A stretch of 64,000 bases of DNA from Atrina japonica (lineage: Eukaryota; Mollusca; Bivalvia; Pterioida; Pinnidae). The notes under the pieces were generated by a model, which was given only the letters and a program-made list of their open reading frames with translations, was not told the origin of the DNA and searched no databases. The position numbers and the translations under genes were made by a program. Each line of letters opens with the position of its first letter. The stretch's first letter is position 1. Of the stretch, positions 1-18,849 are shown one piece after another. Location of the stretch: the NCBI GenBank assembly GCA_030159075.1, contig BROG01000080.1:62001-126000 (forward strand). The letters are read 5' to 3'.

Positions 1-1
1 C

Positions 2-7210
<7,209 letters not shown>

Positions 7211-7289
7211 ATTGGTGAAAGTGAGACTTACTGGTACCATTACGCAATATGATAAGGCTAAATATTCTGAACAAAACTGAACATAGAAA

Positions 7290-7295
7290 AATAAA
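7290..7295 (+). promoter_or_regulatory. Candidate poly(A) signal for the SLC17 gene
   Basis: AATAAA 80 bases after the stop codon. A second AATAAA lies at 7625-7630. Either could serve as the 3' end signal, and RNA data would be needed to choose. Confidence 0.4.
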
Positions 7296-7717
7296 TTTAG
7301 ATCAAACATATTTTATTCAACAAATACATTGAATAGGACTGCCAAACCAATTTTATACACATTAGAATAGCCCTCGACTATAACCAGATTATGTAACATT
7401 GACTGTCAGACACGCCTTTTACGTTGTGTTTTATGATATATGGTAATAACTATGACTTTGCTGATAATTAAGTGCATATGTGTATTAAAGAGCAGAAGGG
7501 TGCTGGATGACAAGAAGTGTGTGCTAAGGAAATGCTAGGAAATGAGAGAGAGAAAAGCAAATGAAGGTCTAAAATTTTGGTAGTGGGAACTGCATAGGTG
7601 ACCTTAAAATCTCCTAGGCGAGAGAATAAAGTTCTGCACTGTTTATCTAAATGTTATTATTGTCTAAACTGAACTGTTCAGCTTTTCTTCCCAGAAGACT
7701 TGTAATACCTAGTTTTA

Positions 7718-8003
7718 TTTGTTTGTTTTATTGTTGTTTAACGTCCCACTCAAGAATATTTCACTCATATGGAGACGTCACCAAATGCCGGTGAAGGGCT
7801 TCAAATTTTGGCCTATGCTCGGCACTTACGGCCATTGAGCAGTGAGGGTTCTTTAACGTGCCGACACCTACTGTGACACGGGACCTCCAGTTTTTACTGT
7901 CTCATCCGAAAGACAGGAAATCAACCTGTCGCCGGCGGGACTCGAACTCACGACCTCACGATCCAGAGTCGAGCGTGCTACCGACTGAGCCAGGCCGGCT
8001 CCG
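7718..8003 (-). repeat. tRNA-derived SINE (type 2), full length
   Basis: Reads from the right end: AGCCGGCCTGGCTCAGTCGGTAG (A-box region) and TGAGTTCGAGTCCC (B box), then a body with TGCCGAGCATAGG, ATTTGGTGACGTCTCC and an AACAACAATAAAAC 3' end. A second copy lies at 23.58 kb. The internal pol III boxes identify it as a tRNA-SINE; it is not a tRNA gene, because the acceptor stem is not preserved. Confidence 0.8.
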
Positions 8004-8529
8004 TCAGTCTTTGAATGGGTCAGTGTAACACCTAACAATTTTAGATAACTAAAATTTTAACTAAACAAAATATATAACCATTTTGGACTTAAATATTGTT
8101 TACCAACAAAAATATCAAATATCAAAAATCGCTTTGTGTTTTTAAACGTTTCGAGTTTTTGTCAAAGTTTGAAATATTAAATATTCAGAAACTGGTTTTG
8201 CATTTTAAGATTTTTGGCGTTCATACCTTCAAAGCGTTCGAATGATCATGATTCCAACCAACAGTACAACTAAAACCTTTTCACTTGTTACAATCATACC
8301 AATGAATGCACGGGAGCCCGTAGGTTCCATGTTATAAAAATAATTTATTTGCCAGTCACCAGATATTTACCTGCTTTGCCTGGCAACTGCAGCATATTTA
8401 ACTGGTTGCCAGACATTTTAGTTTTGAGAGAAGATTGTCATTTGCAAAGTCGCCTGCGTCTATATGATTATTTTTTTCGTTGAAATAAATTATCTAGATC
8501 TTTATCTAGATTTTTATAGCGCTAGGTAT

Positions 8530-8815
8530 ATTTTTATGCCCCGACCTGAAAGGTCCGCCGGGGGCATATAGAATTTCAATCGTCCGTATGTCTGTCTGTG
8601 TATCTGTCTTTTCCGACACGCTTACATATAAAGTGTAATATTTCATGTTTGGATTGTAATACAGTAACCAAACGTGGAATGTAAGTTCATCTAAGGGTTG
8701 CTCACACTTCACTGCCCCTGGGTGGGGTGGGGTCAAAATGTAGGACAGTTTGGATTCTGATACATTTGGGACTGGGGGCATTTGTTTTCCACGAACACAT
8801 CTTGCTTTTGCAAAT
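8530..8815. repeat. GCCCCnn..GGGGGCAT repeat, possible MITE
   Basis: Begins TTTATGCCCCGACC...GCCGGGGGCATA, followed by a CCGTATGTCTGTCTGTG stretch, and ends with GGGACTGGGGGCATTTG..ACACATCTTGC. The inverted GCCCC / GGGGC ends suggest a non-autonomous DNA element. Single copy in this window. The minus-strand open frame here is inside the repeat. Confidence 0.45.
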
Positions 8816-8889
8816 TATTAGATTTTAAGTCGAAATTTTATGCCCGTCTAAACTTATTCTTTACGAGTCCGACATAACGTTGACTTGAA

Positions 8890-9250
8890 ACAAACAGGTT
8901 TTGTCTAGTGATACAGCGTTCGACTCGTAAGCGAAAGGTCCTGGGCTTGAATCCCAGATCGGGTCATACCAAAAATGGTAGTGATTGCTCCTTTTTCCAA
9001 CCGCTTACCAAAAATGGTAGTGATTGCTTCTTTTTCCAACCGCTAGGCATACGGAGTGAAATTCACCAGTCTTTCGGATGAGATATAAAACAGAGGTCAG
9101 GTGTCGCGGAAGGCGTGGCACTTAACAAAACACCAACTGCATTGGCATCTGCCCATAGCACAGACCAAAATTCGTCATTTAAAGCTGTTGGCAGCTCTGT
9201 ATAAGTGAGATACTCATATCGGGATGTAAAACAACAATCAAATAAACAAA
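8890..9250 (+). repeat. tRNA-derived SINE (type 3) with internal 39-bp duplication
   Basis: The head TCTAGTGATACAGCGTTCG plus GGGCTTGAATCCCAG gives pol III A and B boxes. The body matches the copy at 19.86 kb (GTCTTTCGGATGAGA, CATTGGCATCTGCCCA) and ends GGGATGTAAAACAACA. A 39-bp segment (8968-9006) is repeated immediately at 9007-9045. Confidence 0.75.
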
Positions 9251-9589
9251 GACTTGAAAAATAAATAGACCCTATAATTAGACATTTTCTTTATCGATTC
9301 CTTAAAAGAACTCAAAACATATAAGTGTAAGTCACTCAAGATTTGTTTGTTTTTTTGTTTTTATTTATTCCGGTGCTTATTGATTTTGGTATTTTATTTC
9401 TATTATGATATTCTTAAAAAACGATTTATGATACGTTTTATTAAAGTGAAGTCCATTCCAGGTTTTTTTCTTTGTTTAGCGTCGGTGGACGGATTGGTTT
9501 TTGAGATAATAAAACTGAAAAACCCACAAACATCTAGGGAGTAAATGGAGCAAAACTCTTAAATGAACAGTAAAACAGGAACATTTATT

Positions 9590-9785
9590 TTCATCCATTT
9601 GAAAGTAAAATTGAAGAAAATCCAAATCAATAATCAAAACTTCAAGTCCATTATAACGCGACGAATTTAATGTGCAAATGGTCTCAACATGAAGAACAAT
9701 TACAAATCCCAAACGGGATAAGACCAGGTGTCCGGAAGGAGTCAGCGTCTTCTGTTGGCATGCCACACCCGTCGAAAATAGTCCT
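9590..9785 (-). repeat. Second retroelement-tail family (GGACACCTGG type)
   Basis: Reverse copy of a module with GGTCTCAACATGAAGAAC and ACCAGGTGTCCGGA, shared with 27.06, 35.53 and 50.63 kb. Layout resembles the PLE tail but the sequence differs. No coding part seen. Confidence 0.55.
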
Positions 9786-10137
9786 TGGAAACCTTTCTAG
9801 TTCGATGAACGGGTCAAAAACTATTATTCCATAGTCTATTCATACGTATGTGCCAACGATATGGTTTTTATAATTTCAATTTTGTTTTCTTTTGTAAACA
9901 CATATGGAAAATAATTAAATGTGCATTAAATTGCGTTTGTTCTCCCAAAATGCCTTAAGTTCTTTCTGTTTTTTTTGTGGTAACTTTGTTCGGATACAAA
10001 GATGGGTTTCATATTTTAGGCTGGATTTTAGCAATAAAACAAACTTGGAACGGCTTGATAGTTATGAATTTCTGTGACAGGACACCTTTAAGTGTCTTTT
10101 ATTAAGGTAATTCTCGGGGACTACAAAGATGATGTTC

Positions 10138-10287
10138 AGGGGCTCGTTTTACATAAAGTCTTAAGTCCTAAAGTATGTCCTAGTCCTAATTGTCATGGGA
10201 CTGACCAATCAGCGATACGTTGCCATGGTAGTTAGGACTAAAAGTTAGGATTTAGGACTTAGGACCTTTCGTAAAACGGGCCCATGG
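10138..10287. repeat. GGGCCCGTTTTACG palindrome family, complete copy
   Basis: The left end GGCTCGTTTTACATAAAGTC and right end GACCTTTCGTAAAACGGGCC are inverted repeats around a core with GACTGACCAATCAGCGATACG. Length about 150 bp. Confidence 0.75.
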
Positions 10288-10769
10288 TATTTCTGCTAAT
10301 AAGTAAAACACTAATTATTTGTCACTGCGATGTCATGATCCATCACTGCGTTCCACACATGAAAATGACAATTTCAATTATAGATGAAAGTCATAAATGG
10401 CTGGTGTCTGCCAGATAAACAGTTACGGTCTTTCATACGTATGTTTAAAAAAAACTAAAAAAAATAAACGCTGGCTTGAACTTCTACTCGAGCCATACTT
10501 TGTTCATATGGCATATATACAGCTCTAGCCCTAAATATAGCCATCAATCGAATAAATTATATAAATACATTTGAATCAGCGTAATTAGGACAATAGTTTT
10601 CAAATGTTTATTTCCAGTTTCACCGATCATGATCACTCGCATGCTTTATAATTCTTTAATTTTTGTTTTTTGAACTTTGAACGTAAAAAGTTCAACAATT
10701 CAACAAATACTTAGAACGATTCTAGTTTTTGATATTTGAAACCTTTTACCAAAATGCCAAACTTTTAAA

Positions 10770-10925
10770 AACTTTTTAACTACTTAGATTGGTGTACAAT
10801 AAAAAAAATTATAACAAAAACACAAGCATAAATTCTTAAATTTCTATATATTTTGTGAAAATTGCTATAGAAATCCAGTTTGGCAATTATTCACTTGCAA
10901 TTGATCAATTCAACGTTACTATTTG
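10770..10925. repeat. TTAA fold-back MITE family, one arm
   Basis: TACTTAGATTGGTGTACAATAA, TATATTTTGTGAAAATTGC and TTGGCAATTATTCACTTGC correspond to the left arm and centre of the element seen complete at 19.4 and 52.6 kb. Confidence 0.65.
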
Positions 10926-11699
10926 TACGGTACTCAATTTCGGCCGTTGCGTATGGCAAAGCTTTCCAACGGAATAATGGTTTTTTAGCCAACATTTTTC
11001 CTTCAAACTTCAACTATAACGCAGACATTCGTCAACAGAATATACACCTCTTTTCAAAACTTATAAGATTTCTAATTCATCATTGTAATCAGAATTGCAG
11101 AATTGTATAAGAAATACTATTGTAAAATTTCTAGAATTCTTGGGAGATAATCTGTGTTGTTCAAATATTAGAATATGTAACTAAGAATCAGAAAAAATAT
11201 GAATTATTTAACGGGCCAAGAAGGCTGAGAGAATTCCATTACCTAACACCAATCGTAAGGAGTGAATAGATTTAAGGTGCATACCTACACCTCCAGTAAC
11301 AATATCCAAAATTTAGAAAAAAAAACATTACTGGTGACTTTGTGTCATCTTTTGAGCCAGCAATCGATAGTTTCTATAACACTGAAGTGAAAATGACATG
11401 TCATCGCACTTCCAACAAAAAATGTGTGCAAAGTAGACACACCCCTCTATGAATCTAATTTTTTTTACAAGATCTAGTATAACTTCAAATAAATTTGAAA
11501 CATTTTTGTCGTAATATTAAAATATCCCTTAATACTACTTTTCCGTAAATTACTTTTACTGAAGTATTACTGAAGTCCAATCAGAAGCTTTTATTTGCTA
11601 CCATGACAACCAATGCTTCCATAACATTTACCCAGGAATTTGCAAGGTGAAAATAACCCTGTATTTCAATTTTCAGTAAAATTTGATGTTTTTTAAATC

Positions 11700-11739
11700 A
11701 TTATTATTATTATTATTATAATTATCATTATTATTATTA

Positions 11740-11774
<35 letters not shown>

Positions 11775-11815
11775 GTTATTATTATTATTATTGTTGTTGT
11801 TGTTATTATTATTGC
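11700..11815. repeat. (ATT)n microsatellite
   Basis: An imperfect ATT/GTT trinucleotide tract. A shorter one lies at 22381-22412. Confidence 0.95.
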
Positions 11816-12179
11816 CCAGATTGCTCAGTAATGGTGTCAAGAATAGGGCCCTAAGGTCACCACTTTACATTGTACAATTTATCATTTTTGAAATCTAAGC
11901 ATATTTTAAGTAACAAAGACAAAAACGGAATCAATCTCTCTCACACACTCATACCTATTCAACTGTTGATCTAATTTTAATTTCAATTTAAATGAAGTGT
12001 TTATTATATACAAGTATATACACTACATTTTAAAATAAATAGTTTTATACACAAAAAAATATTTATTATTATCATTATTTGCAACATCGGAAGTCACCTA
12101 TACAAGTACATGTGTACTTCTTCATATACATACATGTACGTATTTTCTTGAAATAGATTATGAAGTCATTTCCATTTTA

Positions 12180-12990
12180 TGTCAAATTTGTCTGTCTGAA
12201 AATTAAGTTTTGATGAGTATTTTTCTAACTGATAATATTCTTTTAGGTTTCTTTTTAACCCCCTCTATCTCAGGTTATCTATTGTGAAGTCTAGCTTTAT
12301 ACATAATAGTTAAATTCAAAGATCTGAACTTGTTTTTGTTTATGAGAAATAGGACATCAGTCAATGAAAAGTAAATATTCATGTTAGTATAATTCTTTAC
12401 CCAGTCTTGTTAAAGATTCCAGATATTTCTACTAATATCACAACCATAAAATAAATGTTCAATTGTCTCTTGTTCAACATTACAAAAACTACACAGAGAG
12501 CAATCTGATCTTAATACAATGTAGATATTTATCAGTGGCTATAATTCTATGTACTATCCTGTATTGAAATCAATTCAAATTTTAATTCCTTAGACTGCCA
12601 ATTTAGATCGTAATCAAAATTTAATTTTAATTCCCACTTAATTACTGATTTGGTTTTAACTTTTTTTTGACAAATATGTTATACAATGTCCTTGATCCCT
12701 GTTTGACAAATATGTTATACAATGTCCTTGATCCCTGTTTGTCCTTATACAACACTTCAATAAATTTGGGTCTACATGGTTTTATATCTTTATTTTCAAT
12801 TTGTTTTAAATTTGGCCATGTTTGTAAAATTTTATTTCTAAGTCCTAAAATAGTGTAAATGGGGTCACTTATTTGTAATTTCTTGAGAAATTTTTAAATG
12901 TGAAATATTTTCCTTGTTCATAGAACAGGTATTAAATTGTGGTAATGCCCTTATTGTACCGTTTCTGTAAAATTATCAATGTTATTTATT
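12180..12990 (-). pseudogene. LINE ORF2 C-terminal remnant
   Basis: On the minus strand, 12870-12660 reads openly as SDPIYTILGLRNKILQTWPN... then PKFIEVLYKDKQGSRTLYNIF. Around 12510-12430 a different frame gives SDCSLCSFCNVEQETIEHLF followed by YGC, a zinc-finger-like CxxC..H..C pattern typical of the RT C-terminus of non-LTR retrotransposons, then DISRNIW. Stops and at least one frameshift show decay. A 36-bp direct duplication (12669-12704 and 12705-12740) repeats 12 residues in frame. Upstream RT palm motifs are absent: the + strand PLE copy starts at 13045. The clade is not determined. Confidence 0.7.
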
Positions 12991-13044
12991 TTTATTTCAG
13001 TTGTTCCATAACGGTTTTTTAAAAATGTCTATTTTTAATTCATT

Positions 13045-14330
13045 ATTTCTTTACTCCTTACCAAGATATTGACAGCCATTAAGGAGAAACTTCAACAATA
13101 CTGTACAGTTGCTTATTCCTGAAGCGGTGTAAACCGGATGTGGATACTTAAAAATTCTAAACAGCTTTTAGAAAATTTGAAGGCACACAGTTTTTCTCGA
13201 ATTCACAGTATCAAAACTTATGACTTCTCTACATTTTACACTACTATTCCACATAAAAAATTAAAAGAAAGACTTTTCAGCATCATAGACAACTGCTTTT
13301 TCACTAAAAGTGGTACCCAAAAATTTAAATATCTAGTGATTGGCTATCAGGATACTTTTTTCGTCAAAGACCACTCTGATTCTACACATAAATATACTGA
13401 AGTTGATATAAAAAAACATGCTGGAATTTCTGATAGCCCAATATATTTGTAATGTTCGGGAGACGTGGTCTTTCAACAAACTGTCGGCATTCCTATGGGA
13501 ACTAATTGTGCTCCTTTATTGGCCGACCTGTTCCTTTATTCATACGAAGCAGACTTCATTCAGAAACTGCTGAATGAAAAGAAGAAAAAGTTAACGGTGT
13601 CCTTTAATTTGACGTTTAGATATATCGACGACGTTTTGTCAATTAATAACGACAATTTTTATACATATGTCAATGCGATATATCCCAGCGAACTAGAAAT
13701 TAAAAGATACAACAGAATCAAGCACACACGCTTCATACTTAGACATTTTACTTAATATAAACACAGAAGGGATATTAGCAACTAAGCTATACGATAAACG
13801 CGACGATTTCGGCTTTCCATCGTAAATTTTCCACATTTAAGTAGTAATATCCCTCAGTCACCCGCATATGGAGTTTATATTTCACAAATGATCCGATATG
13901 CCAGGGCGTGCACAACATATGAAGATTTCATATACAGAGGTAAACTACTCACTGACAAATTATTAACACAGGGATATTGAAAACCGCGTTTAATGTCAAC
14001 GTTCCGCAAATTTTACGGTCGGTATAATGGTATTATTTGCGACTACTCTGTTTCACTAAGTGAAATGTTGAGTTGCCTTTTCGTTGGCGGTTGTTGAGAC
14101 GTCTGTACCAATTGTGACGAGGATTCACTCCTCACTTGTTTCATTGGACTTGCCTGTGGACTCACGGCGGGTTTGTGACCGGTCGACAGGGGATGCTTAC
14201 TCCTCCATGGCACCTGATCCCACCTCTTGGTTTCCAGAGGTCCGTGTTTGTCCATTTTTACCGGATTTGTATCTATGTCCTGGACATTCTATTGATTTGT
14301 ACTTTGGTATCTGAAATTTTTATATTGAAA
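13045..14330 (+). pseudogene. Penelope-like retroelement: decayed RT plus 3' tail (copy D)
   Basis: 5'-truncated copy. 13138-13452 encodes MWILKNSKQLLEN..., IKTYDFSTFYTTIPHKKLKE and FFVKDHSDSTHKYTE. After a stop and frame change, 13465-13755 encodes VFQQTVGIPMGTNCAPLLAD and the catalytic FRYIDDVLS (palm motif C). A frameshift near 13705 breaks the IYPSELEIK region; KLYDKRDDFGFP then follows in another frame. After 13980 comes the non-coding tail shared with many solo copies. This RT type, with SFN.TFRYIDDVLS and IYP.ELEIKDT, is widespread in invertebrates; I place it with Penelope-like elements from memory, and a tree would be decisive. No GIY-YIG endonuclease is visible. Confidence 0.8.
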
Positions 14331-14699
14331 CTATTTTCTGAAATTCTGGTAAGAGTATCACAAAGCAAAAGCCGATAACTCGAAAATCTTATAACTCAAA
14401 TTGGAAGAGTAGTCTTTCTTTGTGTATAGCTCTGTATACACGTACATATACATTCTGACATCGCTACAGTTATGTATCGTTATAGCGTGTGTGTTTAGCC
14501 TACTATTCATGTGTTGTTAACAATTTTTTCTTTAATGAGAAAAAATGAGCACATGGGCTGATTTTCAATTTCTTACACTACTGTTTCGCAATTGTTTTAC
14601 AACAATGTTAACTAATATTTCAAGAAAATTTCTTGTATTGGATTTTTTGTTTGTTCGTTGTTTTGCCTTGATTTTTTTCAATTATATGGATAATTCACC

Positions 14700-14985
14700 A
14701 GCTTTGTATGAAGTGCCGAAAATTTTGACCTATGTTATAGACTGACGCCAATGCAATGGGGGTTCTTTTACGTGCCACATCTGCCGTGACAAGGGATCTC
14801 GGTTTTCAGTCTCATCCGAAAGACTCGTAACTTCCGGTTCATTAGCCGTGTGTTTGGAGAAGGAACAGTGTTCATAAGTGATTACCATTTTAAAAGTCTT
14901 CGCCGAGACCCGGTACCCAGAATCGAAACCAGGACTGTCCGCTTGTGAGCCGAACGCTCGACCACCAGAGCTGTCTCTGTTTTGG
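14700..14985 (-). repeat. tRNA-derived SINE (type 3), reverse copy
   Basis: Read in reverse: a head with a tRNA-like TGGTGGTCGAGCGTTCGGC and a GGTTTCGATTCTGGG B-box region, then a body with AGTCTTTCGGATGAGAC, ACGTGCC and CATTGGCGTCAGTC. Similar to the + copy at 19.86 kb. Confidence 0.65.
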
Positions 14986-15167
14986 TCTCGTCTTTTGCTT
15001 ATTCGTAGATATATAATCTACTAACTCATCTCACTTTAATTACCATATCTTAAACAAAAACAACACAAATTTATCCTCTTTATATATATATATGATAAGT
15101 AGATTCCTAATTGTGAGATTTTTTGCCCCGCCCCCTTTCGGGGTACATGATTGTATAACATAATTGC

Positions 15168-15300
15168 CGACACATCCGATATCGTTTTAGCATTTATAAC
15201 TGCCTTATCGACAAATGCATGATAACGCATATCCGCTGTATGTTTGTATAGTTCGCAATGCATTATCAATATAAATGCTAAAACGATATCGGATGTGTCG
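15168..15300. repeat. Perfect 31-bp inverted repeat (MITE-like)
   Basis: Bases 15168-15198 and 15270-15300 are exact reverse complements (starting CGACACATCCGATATCG), separated by 71 bases. There is no transposase and no clear target duplication. A minus-strand open frame spans it but has no recognisable protein character. Confidence 0.85.
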
Positions 15301-15412
15301 CTACTTGCCAAAAATTTACAGACATAATTATTTTTTAACTACATGTATACATTTCATATAAAACCAATTTAATATATAAACCATTTCTCATTGCATTTCA
15401 ATAGAATCTTAA

Positions 15413-15655
15413 GGGAGCCTCCGTGGCCAAGTGATTAGAACATTGCGCTTTAAATCACAAGGCCTCTTACCTCTGGTTCGAATCCCGCTAGGGTCATTTC
15501 GAATTAAGTGGGAAAGTTTGACAGTTTTCTTGCGGAAGGTCGGTGGTCTTTACCCGGGTGACCGGGGTTTCTCCTCCACCAATAAAAACTGGACGCCATC
15601 ATATGACTGAAAGATTGTTGAGTATGGCGTAAAACAAAAAAATCAAATCAAATCA
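15413..15655 (+). repeat. Full-length tRNA-SINE (type 1) with 16-bp target-site duplication
   Basis: The head GGCCAAGTGATTAG is the A box and GGTTCGAATCC the B box. The body has TTGCGGAAGGTCGGTGG, ACCCGGGTGACCGGGG and ACTGGACGCCATCATATGAC, and the tail is AAATC-rich. It is flanked by identical 16-mers TTCAATAGAATCTTAA at 15397-15412 and 15656-15671, so both ends are exact. It serves as the reference copy for this family in the window. Confidence 0.92.
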
Positions 15656-15671
15656 TTCAATAGAATCTTAA

Positions 15672-17735
15672 TCGTTTCCATGTTTCATAAACCTAGTACC
15701 TGGTATTTCGGTACCAACTGTTCATCTTATACTAAAGTTATATTTGGCGCTGTTAACACTATTTAAATTCGAAAATTGTCTAAAGCTAAGATAGTCATCT
15801 TTTGTTTACAGTGGTTACTCTTAGACGGATTTCGGCTAAACTTTTAGAGATATTATTTGGCCTTGTATGATACCACTTTAACTTTAGAAAATACACATAC
15901 TTTTCAAATTGGAACTCAACTGATGAAGTCTAATTGACAGAAACGATATCGTCTTGAGCATTATAACTTTGGTATTATGTTTATAATATTTGTTATTGGG
16001 ATGTAATTTTCTAATTTGTTATTTCAAATATTTTACAATTCAAACAGTAAGTAAATATCACACATCACAATTTAACTTACCCATATATGGAGTTTTCATT
16101 CCAAAAATTAAATTATCTATTTAAATGAATCAGTTTTATTTGTAATTCGTAAAATTAAAAATCAATATATATAATGAAACTTTATTTAACGGATGAAAAT
16201 TCTACTGAAATGCCATTAGAAATGGCCTCTCAATATATATTTTTAAAACATCAGTTTGATATAAAATAGATAGTAAAAAATAATAGTGACCGAACAGTTT
16301 TGGCACGCCTCTGTATACCTTTATATTGACTGACTGGTGTCATTGATGGCATAAACAGCATAGGGTCAATACACTGAGAAATAGATGTCTAGTCTATGAA
16401 TGTCAATTTCTATCATGAGCAAAATATCAAGTATAACCTGTAGAAATTGTATGTTTTAGAATTTAGTATTGATCTACTTTGTATGTTTAAAGGTGAGAGT
16501 CATCCAAAGTGGGCCTATATTTTAGAGAAATTGTGTATAGCCCAGCAGACGATACATGACATTGCCCGGCTAACAAACAAAAAATGTGAAAGGCGGGTTT
16601 GTTGTATATGGACTACGTCACCTGCTGTTAACGAGACTTAGACGATCGACTTACAGATACATGTATATTATTGGGAATGGTCTGATATAAGGTTTCGAGC
16701 GCGAGTCAAAAATATGTAAAAAGTTTAAAGTGATTTGTTGTTGAAGGTCATTACTATTCAGTAGGGTTATGTATGCGGTATTAGAGATGTCTTCATTGAA
16801 TCCCCTGGCGGGGATCGATCACAGGTTTGAGTTGTGTTCATCCGTCTTTCGTATCTTCCATGTTTCCCAAATTAGACTTCCCTTATTGTGTTAACTCAAA
16901 TAATTCAAGCCCGTTCCGTTTCAGATTTTCTCCACCCTACGAGTTAATGCAGTAATCGTAGTGAACGGAATATTCGGGTTAGCATTGTTAAGTGGACGGA
17001 GTTATTCCCCTTTGCTCATTTCAATTGTCCCAGTCCTTTTTTCACACCTACGTTCACCATATTTGCTGTAGAAGATATAACACATCTTACCTGATCACAC
17101 ACAGTGTTATATACATGTAACATACGGATAGTCTGTTCCTGCCACACTCTTTTTTAGAGTTATCCATTTTGTTTATTTCATTTCCTCCTGTCAAATCTAT
17201 ATTTTGACTCACCAGTTTTGATGAATACATTTTATAAAATACACTGAGTGTCGCATACAAATATTGGAATTGCATCATATTGAACCTAATTTCTGGAATG
17301 ATTACATTGTCCCAGCCATTTTTTCGCCTATGCCCATCATATTAGGTGCAGATACAAATGTATACTGATTACGTAGATGCAGTGACACAAAAGACTACTC
17401 TAATATGACCCTTGTATCTAGAGTAATGCCCGTTTGATGTTTTATGTTCCCGCTTATTTCGTTGCCTATGTTCACCATTATTGGTACAGATGCATGTATA
17501 ATTCTTAGGTAGACAAAGTGCCATATACGTGTAAACAAATATTTAAATTCAAGTCATTTGTACCGCGAAACGACTATCATGGGCATACTCTTTACACCCC
17601 CTCCCGCCTCTGTCCGTCTTCCCGCGCAGAAGGTGGATCTGGGACATGTATGAGAGATGGGGGAGAGAATATTGCAAGAAAATCAGTGATGTGGGTACCA
17701 CTTTAAAAGAGAAGACCCGATAGACCGAGTGAATC
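15672..17735. other. Non-coding stretch
   Basis: No gene recognised. The open frame at 16447-16641 lacks good splice sites and known motifs. Around 17030-17500 three degenerate copies of a TT(C/T)(A/G)CCTA(C/T)G(T/C)(T/C)CA(C/T)CAT.. block suggest an old tandem repeat. Confidence 0.5.
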
Positions 17736-17887
17736 ATGGAGGAGGACAGTGGAGACAGGGATGAGGGAGACTTGTTACAACTGCAACATCATAGGGAAAG
17801 CAGCATAGGACAGAAACCAATGGATATACACACTCTCACATGGAGTTGTCGTTCCTTGCAAGGACCGACAACTCTGTGCAATATAAG
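17736..17887 (+). other. Possible first exon or uORF
   Basis: ATG at 17736 in a fair context (A at -3, G at +4) opens 50 codons starting MEEDSGDRDEGDLLQLQHH, with a possible donor ATAAG|GTATTA at 17888. A second possible donor, CTACAG|GTATGT, lies about 70 bases further on. There is no homology I recognise and no partner exon was identified, so this could equally be noncoding 5' UTR or chance. Confidence 0.2.
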
Positions 17888-18327
17888 GTATTAGGACATA
17901 TCTTGCAGACGCCTTATGTATAGACATAAACGAAGAGGACTTTGTAAGTCTACAGGTATGTTACTCGGGTATCTGTCTTGTCGGTATAGGCCATTTTTAG
18001 TTGTTCCATTCCGTTCACTTGACTTCAAATGAAGGTCTGGCAAGGTCATTTCCGATCTGGTAATATTTACATTGACAACATTCAGTAATGTTTTGTTTCA
18101 GTTCATCTTCAGAACACAATTTGGATAAATGAATTGGCAAGTGTCACCATTTTTTTTTAATGTTGCTTTTCAAATATGGCGTCTATCATATATAGATAAT
18201 ATCCATATTCCGGGTCGTATATATGCAATAAACTGCCTAACCGGAAATGATAATGTCCTACTGTTTTCTTTGAAAGTGCAATGTCGCACAATGCCAAGAC
18301 GTGCATCAGAGATGTACAATAAATCAT

Positions 18328-18431
18328 GTTGTTATGTTGTAAATTTTGCATTTACTGGGTGAGTTTTGATACAAAATTTACTTTTTGTATTTACACCCAC
18401 CCAGTAAATGCAAACTTTACAACATGACAAC
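18328..18431. repeat. 34-bp inverted repeat with CATTTACTGGGTG arms
   Basis: 18328-18361 and 18398-18431 are reverse complements with two mismatches, around a 36-base spacer. The spacer holds TTTTTGTATTTAC, as does the inverted repeat at 41171-41274, pointing to one family. Confidence 0.85.
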
Positions 18432-18849
18432 ATTATGAGGATTTGGGGATTTCAACAATTTTTCAGAGTTTAGTCATTTTCGATAAAAGTTTAATATAGA
18501 TTGGTATTTTTTTCCTCGTTTGTTCGTGTAACTCATCGTATAGTTTTTAATTTACAATATTTAGTTTTATATTTTACTGATGCGGCAGTTGTAGTTATAT
18601 GGTGCACCTACGACCTTGAGCTAGTGGTTTCCCCCTTTAGCCCGATCATTAGAGCTACAGATTCGTAAACTAGGGATCGACATTTCAGTCTTATCAGAGG
18701 CAATATTTCGCACAGACGTTGGGACCTGGGTTCTACCTGTTGAAATGAAAGTGATATACTCAGGATATCACCACAAATGCTATAGCGACCTCTAGCAGAG
18801 TCGGGGCGAATCTTCTGCTGGATGGAATAACACGGCAGTGAAATTTTTG

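Noticed and set aside
7718..8003. tRNA gene on the minus strand
   Set aside because: The tRNA-like head is followed by a repeat body present again at 23.58 kb, so it is a SINE.
14280..14310. Hammerhead-ribozyme-like CTGANGA motif in PLE tails (CTGAAGA..)
   Set aside because: No GAAA core segment or pairing stems found at suitable spacing by eye.
16447..16641. Open frame MYVLEFSIDLL... with fairly protein-like composition
   Set aside because: Acceptor and donor candidates are weak and there is no family match or phase partner.
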